DNA from: Tubulanus polymorphus
Lineage: Eukaryota; Nemertea; Palaeonemertea; Tubulaniformes; Tubulanidae
Assembly: GCF_964204645.1 (NCBI RefSeq)
Contig: NC_134026.1
Span: 15,152,450-15,216,449, forward strand
Direction: 5' to 3'
Length of the DNA: 64,000 nucleotides
A program made the position numbers and the translations under genes. The notes beneath the pieces were generated by a model, which was not told the origin of the DNA, did no database searches, and saw only the letters and a list, made by a program, of their open reading frames with translations. Below, piece after piece: positions 31,029 through 43,000 of this stretch (positions are counted from its first letter, which is position 1; the number at the start of each line of letters is the position of its first letter).

Positions 31029-34000
31029 GGCTTGCTAGCAGAAAATTCAAGATAACCGCAAGCTATCTCGCTTCAATGAATGATATGGCAACAGCAATTA
31101 TCATTGATCCGTATCTCAGATTAACAACCCACAAAATGTGCAATTCGTAAGTATAAATATTTTCATAAACTGAGTATCTTTTGTTTCTACTACAGATGTC
31201 GAGTACAAACTAACAGATTTGTATATCAATGTACATTTATGGCTCTTCATCTTTATTAGAAAATCTTTAACAGAGCAGGAAGCAGTTTTAGCTGGTAATG
31301 CGATTCACAGTTTTGTTCGTGTTGGAGATTATGATGCTTGTTATGAAACATTTGTAAATTTTGAAGTGGTCAACGCATTCCTTAAAACAAAAACCTGTGA
31401 TGAAGTTGAAGCTTTCAAGGATCACGTAAGGGTTTATGTATACCTAACGTTCGAATCGACCATATTCAGGGCTTCAAAATGGCATTTTTTATTTTTGCAT
31501 AGGATATATACATTTTAGAAGTTTGAGATAAAAGACCCAAAAAATCTGTTTATAATGAATTAATTTTCTGGTGACATTCCAAAAAGAATAATACAATGTA
31601 CCACATATTACGAACCAGAGATCCATTAACATTTTGACTAAGAATACGTACATAGACCTACATGATGAATTGATAGGCTCACGATGTATATGGATTGTAG
31701 TTTTCTATTTGTATATTTTAAATATTGCATTTACATTCCTATTCAATACTTGTTTACTTGCATTGTTTATTGAATTGTTTGTTCAGATGTTTCGTTATAT
31801 GAATATCTTCAATGAAGTATCTGGATTTACCATTGAAAAATGTAATCATTATTCAAAGGATGAGCATATGGGAGCTCATATTACTTCGACAAAGTATTGG
31901 TAAGTTGGCTACTATTTTAAAAGGTTTATGAAGAGGTTTCGGGTTTAGATCTCATTTTTTTTGTATAGAATGCTAACCATATGCGTCTATAGTATTTTCA
32001 TGAAAAAGATCACGATAAAAGCCCGTAGCTACGGGTTGCTTGTGATAGCGCGCTGAAATCAATGACGTCATTCTGAGAGCGCTTCTCTTGCAGCACACTC
32101 TGAGGCATTTTACATGTAATAGAATGTTCATTTTGTTGATTTGGCATATCTCAAAAACCTTTTCATGATCCTTTTAAGTTATGATTTCTTAAAAACTCTT
32201 CTTAATTTCACCAAGGAAATATGCTAGATTCTTTTAAAAAGCTTTTTGTTCCCTGCCCGGCGTTTAACTGATATTTTAGAGTATGATTTCCTCTGGGGAG
32301 AGGATGTACCGTAATTTTGGGTAATTGTACCTGATTTTGGGTTTCTAGGGTCGCATTTCAAGGTCTCCTCAACATTCTTCATAGCATTATTATTCCATTT
32401 CCCAATTGACCCAATTTCCATGCACTCCCTTTACTATAGTAAGGTTAACCCTGGGTACACTAATCATTTTTGGATACCCAAGGTCAGGGTATTCAGGAGT
32501 CATTTCCTACTGCTATCGTGGGGGACAAGATATGTAGTATCAAATTGCCGTTTTCGATGCCTTATAAAACGTGACCATTATGAAACCTAAACAATGTTAA
32601 CTATTCAGCGTTTTACAAACGACAACCGTAAATCGATGTGCAAAACGTCACAGGTTTATGTGTACACATACAAGCTTTGGTTATAGATTATAGACAAAGA
32701 TGTAGAATGTCTTCCTGTGATTATATAATGAGCTCTATTTGAATGTCGAAATATTATATTGCATTGAATATCATGAGAAGACGTATTGTAAAAGTAATGG
32801 ATGTATGATTATATCAGAAGCGGCAGGCGTAAATAGAAGTGATAAGTAATTCGGATTAGTTGGTCAAAATGGCGGATGTATACACGATGTGGAAGTCTGA
32901 TATAAAAGTAAGGGCCTGACATGGGGATGCTGGTGGAATGACGAAGCTATCTACGATCTGTGTAGGGCCGGCGTGAATTTTATCGTGGCTACAAGGGGTC
33001 TATATAAAAATTTGTAAACATATAATTTCAATATTCAAATGGTTTAGAAAATATGTTTGATATTAGGAATGTGCAGGTTTCAGGAGAACGATCCCAATTA
33101 GCAATTTATAATAGCATAGCTGTCGTATACGGCTCCACGTCCTCTGATGGCATAAAAACATTAAACCACTATTTACAATCGAAGACCTGTATCACCTACC
33201 CAATCGCCAAATCTTATAATCCCCCAAATTTCTTAAAAACTTCGGTTTCAAATTTGCAATCCCACATTAGCTTATCCCCAAAATTCTACATTTTTCGCAG
33301 ACATCAAATAATTTGTTAAAATTAATTTTCTTGTTTGTCTTTCGTTAAGGTCAAAAAATGATAAAATTAGGCCACTTGCATCACTAAATGTTGATATTGA
33401 TCCAGACGAAGAGGAAACACTGCTGAAACCGGGCATCAATGACTTCAGCATTGTTTATTCGTGTAGAAAGAAGGTATCTCAACTATGGCTGGGACCAGCA
33501 TCATTCGTAAACCATGACTGCAATCCTAACTGCAAAGTAAGTACAGTATATATCTTTGACACACTCTCATATCTTCATTTTTAAAATAGTTAATTTATGC
33601 ACAGTGTCTTATTTTTCCATTTGTCATTCAGTATTTTAAGGATGAATCTGATAGTACTTGTGTTGAAGTTATCACTACCATTGTACCGGGTGAGGAGATA
33701 ACGTGTTATTATGGAGAGGATTTCTTTGGAAAAAATAACTGCGACTGTGAGTGTGTCACTTGTGAAAGGTGAGTAGTTTTGGTGCCTTATTTATGATTAT
33801 TAGTTATTAATTTCAATTGACATCTTACATCATTTGATCACGATTTTTTTTGTTCCAGTAAGCAAAATGGTGCATTTTCTCAACGATCTTCCTCAACAAA
33901 AGACCAAAATCACGGTACATATCTAAAAGAATTGTGTTAAAGGATTTTCAAATGAAATAATTTCCTGTATTCAACTAATGCCTTAATATTTGACTCAAAC

Positions 34001-37000
34001 CATTTATTTTAGATCTCCTGCTTTTAGCCCACCTGGGACTCATGTCCCATCGGGCTATTTGTGTTCACTTTTCAGAATCAAGATGGCCGACTGGCGGCCA
34101 TTGTTATTCGACAGAATCAGCACTTTTTACATCAGCATTTTTGAAGTTTTCAAGGAAAATTTTAAAAACGCTTAGATCAGTTATCTTCATATCTCATATT
34201 TATTTTTATCCTCCAAGGCCCATCAGTATCAGAAAAATTGGGTCGATCGGACTCAAGACTGCCACCCAGTGACCTTTTTTGTGCCCAAAAAGATCAATTT
34301 TGGCCTGAATTCTGAGACCTGTAGCTTCCTAATGCTTTGCCATTTTTCATTGATATTCGTGATCGGCATTCTTTGGAGAGGGATCATTAGCAGATCAGAC
34401 GGGTTTTGTGATCACGCAATTGGCGGCAATCTTAGTGTCATCAGTCCTCATTCATAGGTGGAAAAAGGTTTTTTGAGGAAAATGTCAACTGGTTTTAATT
34501 TATAGTCTTGATATTTGATTATTATTAGCACTGTCATAGGATACAACTCCTCACATGGAATTGGATCAGCCAAATTTTTGTTCTTGCCACCAGGGGGAGA
34601 TTAATATTGAAATATAGCTGCAAAGCAGCGATAACGGGTTTTCTGCACAGTCTTAGAATCCTGTTCAACGGTGGATTTTGACGAAGCATTTGATAAGGCA
34701 CAACATCAGCCATTACTTAACAGGCTATTAGGAAACAGTTTCAATGATAGGTTGCGCAAATGGCTCAGCAGTTATCTCTGAACGAAAACTTGTAGCTGAT
34801 ATCAACGGAACGCCTCATCTTGGAATAAGTCGGTCAAACTAGTGGAGTCACGCAAGGTAGTATCCTAAGTTGTCTTCTGTTTATTGTCCTGGCAAATGGC
34901 ATACACAGTAATCCAACATATACCAGACCGAGTAAATTTCCAAATCGACCTTAACACGCTGTTCGACCAAAAAACTTAATGTTCCAACAAGAAAATCTTG
35001 TTCGAATGAAAATAATTCTGTTTGATCGAACAATACGCTTTTTGCTTGAACCAAAAATTTTCTTCATTCTGACAAAAAATGTGTTCGAATAAAAAGCTAT
35101 GTTATTGTTGAAATGAAAAAAAATTTGGTTGAGCGAAAACAATTTTTTTCGAACGAATGTTTGAATGAAAACAATTCTGTTCGATTGAACGAAATACTTA
35201 ATACTTTCGGTTCGGAGAAAAAACTTTTTTCAATATACTTGTTCGAACGAAAAACTTAATGTTCTGACAAGAAAATTCTGAATCTGTTCAAATTAAAACG
35301 ATTCTGTTCAATTGAATGATTGTTCGAACGAAAAACCTTTCGTTTGGACAGAAAAAAGTTTGTTCAACTTTGTTCTAACGATTTTTTCAAATTGGTTCAA
35401 TTGTATAGAATATTATTGGTTCGAACGAAATAAATTTTGTTCCGACGAAAGAATTTTCAAGCGAAAGGTCTTTTGAACGAAAAAAAGATATTTCTGGTAC
35501 TCCGCAGTAACTTAAAGCCAGACGTAGGTTGTTCTTGTGACACGATGCGATCCTCGCGTTGCATCGCAAGTTTCGATGCAAGTCACTTGCAATACGATTG
35601 TGTGCGACTAGTTTCTGCCAGTCGCAAGAGCGCGTCGGTTGGTTGTGACAGTCGTGTCGCGTCGCAGAAAGTAGAACACGTACGACTCCATGTGACTGGC
35701 GTTGTTGAAAGATGAGGACTGAGTTTCAAGTCGTCAAAACATCACGATATGTCGACATATTCATGTCGAATTGATGCGATATATCGACATAAATATGGCG
35801 ACTTGTCGAGTTGGAACGCAACAAGTCGAGGCCCTTTATCGCTTCCGTAGATCTTTCATTAAGTAGGATCACTTGAATGATCGCTTTAATATCACTTTTA
35901 AAAAAAAGGGATCTGCCAAAATGACCTTAATATTCGACACTATATCTACGGAAGCGATAAGGGGCCTCGAGATGACGCGTTCCAACTCGACAAGTCGCCA
36001 TATTATTGTCGACTTGACGCGATATATCGCGTCAAGTCGACATGAATGTCGATATATCGTGACGTTTTGACGACATATTTCGTTTTCTCAACCATTTTCC
36101 TCGCGACAAGTCGACATATTCATGACGACTTGAAACTCAGTCGTCATATTACTGGCGTCCTCATCTTACATTTAGACATGTCTTCAAATGACGGCTTGTC
36201 CCGTGGAAAATGAGCAAATAAGCGAAATTTGTCGTGAAAACGTCACGATATGTAGACATATTCATGTGGACTTGACACGATATATCGCGATATATCGACA
36301 TAAATATGGCGACTTGTCGAGTTTGAACGCGACAACTCGAGGCCCTTTATCGCTTCCGTACTATATCAGATTAATCGACTTAAATAGGCGAAAGCATAAG
36401 TCTTTATTACGTTATTAATTGGCCTAATTATTCAAAAGCTAATAATGTAGGCGACAAAACCAAAAAAATTAATTGTCGCGGGCGATAAAACCAAAATAAT
36501 CAATTGTCGCGGGCGATAAAACCAAAATAATCAATTGTCGCTGGCGATAAAACCAAAATATTCAACTGTCGCGGGCGACAAAACCAAAAAAATGAATTGT
36601 CGCGGGGGATAAATCCAAAATAATGAATTGTCGCGGGCGACAAATCCAAAATCATGAATTGTCGCGGGTGACAAAAACAAAATATTCAATTGTCGCAGGC
36701 GACAAAACCAAACTAATGAATTGTCGCGGGCGATAAAACCAAAATAATGAATTGTCGCAGGCGATAAAACCAAAATATTGAAGTGTCGCAGGCAATAAAA
36801 CCAAATTAATGAATTGTCGCGGGCGATAAAACCAAAATAATGAATTGTCGCCGGCGATAAAACCAAAATATTGAATTGTCGTGGGCGACAAAACCAAAAT
36901 ATTGTTTTGTCGCGGGTGACAAAACCAAATTAATGAATCGTCGAGGGCGATAAAACCAAAATAATGAATTGTCGCGGGCGATAAAACCAAAATAATGAAT

Positions 37001-40000
37001 TGTCGCTGGCGATAAAACCAAAATATTGAATTGTCGCGGGCGACAAATCCAAAATCATGAATTGTCGCAGGCGACAAAAACAAAATATTCAATTGTCGCG
37101 GGCGACAAAACCAAACTAATGAATTGTCGCGGGCGATAAAACCAAAATAATGAATTGTCGCAGGCGATAAAACCAAAATATTGAAGTGTCGCAGGCGATA
37201 AAACCGCGACAAAAAGAAAAAAAATTGTCGCGGGCGATAAAACCAAAATAATGAATTGTCGCGGGCGATAAAACCAAAATATTGAATTGTCGTGGGCGAC
37301 AAAACCAAAATATTGTTTTGTCGCGGGTGACAAAACCAAATTAATGAATTGTCGCGGGCGATAAAACCAAAATAATCAATTGTCGCGGGCGATAAAACCA
37401 AAATAATGAATTGTCGCTGGCGATAAAACCAAAATATTGAATTGTCGCGGGCGACAAATCCAAAATCATGAATTGTCGCGGGCGACAAAAACAAAATATT
37501 CAATTGTCGCGGGCGACAAAACCAAACTAATGAATTGTCGCGGGCGATAAAACCAAAATAATGAATTGTCGCAGGCGATAAAACCAAAATATTGAAGTGT
37601 CGCAGGCGATAAAACCGCGACAAAAAGAAAAAAAAATTGTCGCGGGCGATAAAACAAAAATCTTGAATTGTCGCTATTGTCGCGTGCGACAAAACCAAAA
37701 TAATGAATTGTCGCGGGCGATAAAACCAAAATAATGAATTGTCGCGGGCGATAAAACCAAAATATTGAATTGTCGAGGGCGACAAAACCAAAATATTGTT
37801 TTGTCGTGGGTGATAAAACCAAATTTATGAATTGTCCCGGGCGATAAAACCAAAATAATGAATTGTCGCTGGCGATAAAACCAAAATATTGAATTGTCGC
37901 GGGCGACAAATCCAAAATCATGAATTGTCGCGGGCGACAAAAACAAAATATTCAATTGTCGCGGGCGACAAAACCAAACTAATGAATTGTCGCTGGCAAT
38001 AAAACCAAAATAATGAATTGTCGCAGGCAATAAAACCAAAATAATGAATTGTCGCAGGCGATAAAACCAAAATATTGAAGTGTCGCAGGCGATAAAACCG
38101 CGACAAAAAGAAAAAAAAATTGTCGCGGGCGATTAAACCAAAATAATGAATTGTCGCGGGCGATAAAACCAAATATTGAATTGTCGTGGGCGACAAATCC
38201 AAAAAATGAATTGTCGCGGGCGATAAAACCAAAATCTTGAATTGTCGCTATTGTCGCGTGCGACAAAACCAAAATAATGAATTGTCGCGGGCGATAAAAC
38301 CAAAATAATGAATTGTCGCGGGCGATAAAACCAAAATATTGAATTGTCGAGGGCGACAAAACCAAAATATTGTTTTGTCGTGGGTGATAAAACCAAATTA
38401 ATGAATTGTCCCGGGCGATTAAAAACAAAATAATGAATTGTCGTGGGCGACAAAACCAAAATATTGTTTTGTCGCGGGTGACAAAACCAAATTAATGAAT
38501 TGTCGCGGGCGATAAAACCAAAATAATGAATTGTCGCGGGCGATAAAACCAAAATAATAAATTGTCGCTGGCGATAAAACCAAAATATTGAATTGTCGTG
38601 GGCGACAAATCCAAAAGATGAATTGTCGCGGCAGAAAAACCAAAATCTTGAATTGTCGCGGGTGACAAAACCAAATTAATGAATTGTCGCGGGCGATGAA
38701 ACCAAAATAATGAATTGTCGCGGGCGATAAAACCAAAATAATGAATTGTCGCGGGCGACTAAAACCAAAATTATTGATTTGTCGCGTTATTTTAGTTTTG
38801 TCGTTTTGTCATAATGTCGCCCTCATTTGCATATACGTGTTTTTTTTACGCATGGCCCTTATCAGCCACCATACTAAAGCCTTAAGGTCGCGTATCGAGT
38901 TTTACGGTAAAACTCGATAAACACTTCAAGCGACACAGCGAACGATCTCCTTTCCCCCACAGCGAAAGCTTAACCTAGTAGAGGCTACTAGCCTATGTAG
39001 GCCTATGTATATGCGTAGGCCTAACATCCGGACAGATTGGTCTTAGGCCTATTGAATTTAACAACTCACCTAAATATCTTTTTTTTAAATAATTAATTTT
39101 GTTTTGAAGTTCAATCCAATGAGTCCGTTAATAAACGCAACAATTGTACTGTGTTTGTTTGATACAGTAAAGCTCAGTACCGGTAGGCCTTAAGCCGCGT
39201 CAAACTCGATAAACACTTCAAGCGACACAGCGAACGATCCCTTTCCCCACAGCGAACGCTTACTCCGAATGTCAAGTGTGAGTCCAGCATACGGAAAGGA
39301 TTGTGTTATATACTTGTATTTAGTAAATACCTTGTGGATTTGACAATGATCGGTATGTACTGTAGGAAATAGGCCTATAGAGTATTGATAAATGGTTGAA
39401 GCCCGCGGCCGAATAAAGTAATATATTCTTTTATTTTGATACCTCGTCGACATAACAGCTTTTCTCCGCCATATCTCTTCGGCCTGTTTAGTTTAGGCCT
39501 ACGATTCCCCGGTACACTAAAGATTTATCTTAGTAAATACACGGTTAATTCGGTAAAGAAAAATTGGTATTGTTAAACGAACTCCTTGAAACCCGCAGCC
39601 AAATCACTGGTAGTAATAAATTAATTTGTCCTCGATTTGATTCTCATGATGAGGAGAAACTCGCAGCTCATCCCCGGAACGTCGATGTAGTAACACACGT
39701 CGATTCGTCGATGTTTACGGCTCGACAGTGCTTTTAAAATCTAAAGTAGTAAATTTCCAGTGTATCGGTAATATGATTTGATGAGGAAAATGGGCTATTG
39801 TAAAAATCACTGTTTGAAGACCGCGACTGAATTTGAAGTCTGCACCAATAAATTAGTTCATTTATACTTGAATTGATAATCGAAGTGACAGTCGGCCTGC
39901 GGGTTGATTTCGGGATGATGACTCGAAAAACATGTCGCCCCATTGAATGGGGCTAAATTTTCGATGTTTACGGCCCGACAGCGCTTTCGTAACGATGATT

Positions 40001-43000
40001 CGTGAAAAAACACGCGGGCTATTTGTAGATCTCAGTAAGCTGAACGATATTATATGGATTGTATATGAAACAGCGGTAAGGTAACAAAGCCTATGTTCTT
40101 TTGGTAAAAATAGTGTGGAAGAAAATAATAATAATAATAATCACGCGGATATCAATAGGGTTTTCTGTGAAATAACAGAAAACCCTAATTATGTATAATT
40201 TGAATATATTTATATTTTATAACAACAATCACTTGCAAAATTGTAGCTCATGACATGCTCTATGATTGTGCTGAATTAATGTTATTGGTTATTGTATATG
40301 GTCACCAGGGGGCGTTGATTGGGTTAATTACTTATTATTTCAATATTACATCGGTACCTAAGGCATATTTTGTTACCACAATCAATTGCAAAATTGTAGC
40401 TCATGACATGTTCTATACATTTGGTTTCAGGGTCATTGGTTTTTTATAGTCACCAGAGGTCGTTGAATAGCCGAATAACTTAGTGTTTCCTTATTACATT
40501 GGTATCGATACATATTTTGTTACCGCAATCAATTGCACAATTGTAGCTCATTGTGTTTGGTTTCTGTATGTGTTCACCAGGGGGTTAATATTGAAAATGT
40601 CAGATTGTTGTGCATTTCAAATCACTTCCAAGTGGGTATGGTATCCCTAGACCCCTAGTTCTCATTTATTGATACCTATCAATTGTTCTGTTTTATTCAA
40701 ATCTTAGTATCAACTTTGGAAAACGATAGACAAAAGCTAAAGGTAAAATCTTTAAGTCAATTGCTTTATAATAATGTTTTATCCCATCACCTCAACTGTC
40801 TAGGATTCCTATACATTAATTCTATGTTACTAGCCTTCTGTAAAGAATTTCTGATGCATTTACAAATTATCCAAACGTATTTTCTTTAAAAATTCAGTAC
40901 TGTATCAATTCCAATAAAGGTGCTTTTATACATAAAGCGCCCCTAGGAAATTTCAGTTTAAAAACTTACTGAAAAGGTGTCTCAGAAAATGAAAATTGTT
41001 TAACTTATTAAATGTGAAATGTGAATATCAATTATTTAGAAGAGTGAGGATAATGGAATGTTACATCGAAACCAACAAAATGATGTGCTTGATGGTGGTG
41101 GTGAAGATGGTCGTGCTGGCTGGTGGTGATGATGGTCCTGGTGTTGATTTTGGTTGTAGAGATGGGTGTGATGATGGAGATGTTGGTAATGGTAATGATG
41201 GAGATGTTGGTAATGGTAATGATGGAGATGTTGGTAATGGTGATGATGGAGATGTTGGTAATGGTGATGATGGAGATGTCGGTAATGGTGATGATGGAGA
41301 TGTTGGTAATGGTAATGATGGAGATGTTGGTAATGGTGATGATGGAGATGTCGGTTATGGTAATGATGGAGATGTTGGTAATGGTAATGATGGAGATGTT
41401 GGTAATGGTGATGATGGAGATGTTGGTAATGGTGATGATGATGTTAGTTCAACGGATAAGATTGACTTCGTTTGTAAAATGAGTATCGAAAAGGTGAATT
41501 GACATTTACGTATCATAGTTGACAAAAAAAATGTGAAAAAATGGGAGCTTATTAAGCAAAAGTTAATACAGTAGGAGATTATACAGTAAAACCTCTATAG
41601 TGAATGCCTGTGGGACCGAGCATTAATTGTTTATCATTGTATTTTTGTATCCCGAGGGCCAATTGTCAACATATGAAAAGTTTTGTCAATCGGACACCAC
41701 AAGATGGCCATCCTAGGTCATTTTTTGGCCTGAATTCTGAGGACCTGTAACTTCCTAATGGATTTCCATTTTTCTTTGAAATTCATGGTGGGTAAACTTC
41801 TGAGAGGGATCTTGAACATATCAGAGAGTTTATAATGCAATCAGTAGCGATCTTAACTTCCCATAGTGATCCCTAGTTTAATTTCATGTCTCTTAATGTC
41901 ATCTTTTTAATCTGACAATGAAATTTTGTCTCCAGCATTGCGTTTAGATTTTGCAATATGGGCAATTTCTATGTTGCTCTTTTCAATATAAGTATCCAAT
42001 TTCAATGTGAATTTTAAGCGACTTTGTTTTAGTTTGTTCAAATTTCAGAAAATTCCAGTTTTCAAGGTTCCCCAGAAAATGAAAAATGTTTAATTCTTAA
42101 AATGTGAATGATAATGAGATTCTATCCATTATTTAGATCTTACATATTATGGATAAGAAGAAAGATTGATGGTATATTGGCAAGATGACATTAAGCAAAA
42201 TTCTTTGCGCTTTTAGGAAATGAACAAAAATTTCTCTTCCAGCACAAATGTGTTAGTTGAACTTCCATGATTTGAAATTGGGCTGATGCTATGTTTATTT
42301 AAGGAGCATTTATTTTCAGCCCAGATGGCCGTCCTATTGCCTATTGCGCCCTTAAATGTCATTCTGACCTGAATTTCTGTTCCTTAGCTTATTAATTAAC
42401 AGCGTGCCATTGGTTAAAACTGACTAATCTTACATATTATGGATAAGAAGAAAGATTGATGGTATATTGGCAAGATGACAAAAAAATTAAGAGCTCAAAA
42501 ATAGTTGCATAATTTATTTTACAGAAATTGATGGCACGACTGATGTTGAGGATGTCACAGCGAAGAAATATAAATCCCCTATTTTGGAGGTTGATTTCCG
42601 AGAATTCCGTTATGACAATAATTCACTCCTAGAAAAGGGTACGAATTCATTGAATATTCGCTCAATAAGTTAGATAGTAACCAAAACGTAATAAATATCT
42701 TCTAGATGTTCCTGTGTATGCATCTATTTTTCCCACAAATCTAGAATCGATACATCAGTCCACATATCTTAGAATGAACAATGACTATGAACATCGATGA
42801 AAAATCCATTACGGACAGATGACAAGTTAGTTGTCAGCCAAAGTTAGAAGTCTTTTAGCACAATTATTTCCTCGTTTAGGAAGTGAACAAATATTTCTAT
42901 CAACACAAATGTCATCCTTTACATTAGAGTATAATGCCTAATTTGAAATTGGGCTGATCCTGTGGTTGAACCCTAGCTTATTTTGGGAGCATTCTTTTTC

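Larger units (their letters stand above)
34613..40188 (+). mobile_element. Helentron/HINE-like element A1 (5.6 kb) in intron 6 of the SET gene
   Basis: Left end: hairpin GCTGC-AAA-GCAGC, then CGATAACGGGTTTTCTG. Right end: (AAT)n microsatellite, ATCACGCGGATATCAATA, then the hairpin AGGGTTTTCTG...CAGAAAACCCT and TAA. Inside, left to right: a LINE reverse-transcriptase scrap (34655-34925), a block of degenerate GTTCGAACGAAAA repeats (about 34960-35490), a foldback insertion (35709-36167), a 31-bp tandem array (36448-38790) and a unique 1.4-kb part. Its inverted sister A2 shares the whole plan. Subterminal inverted repeats, hairpin end and tandem core match Helentron-derived pearl/HINE elements. 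No replication-helicase gene; nonautonomous. Confidence 0.65.

Noticed and set aside
31196-31259. Alternative exon starting after TACTACAG
   Set aside because: In the required phase it soon hits TAG. The acceptor at 31258-31259 joins in phase and continues the family pattern.
36652-37791. 379-codon open frame on the minus strand (and similar frames in all phases)
   Set aside because: It is the stop-free 31-bp tandem repeat read in one phase. All three phases give the same peptide rotations, with no conserved flanks.
36448-38790. Possible CRISPR-like array
   Set aside because: Units are contiguous and similar throughout, with no unique spacers, and the DNA is eukaryotic.
40996-41502. 168-codon Asp-Gly-Val-Asn frame
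   Set aside because: A 24-bp minisatellite in an intron. The flanking codons show no domain.
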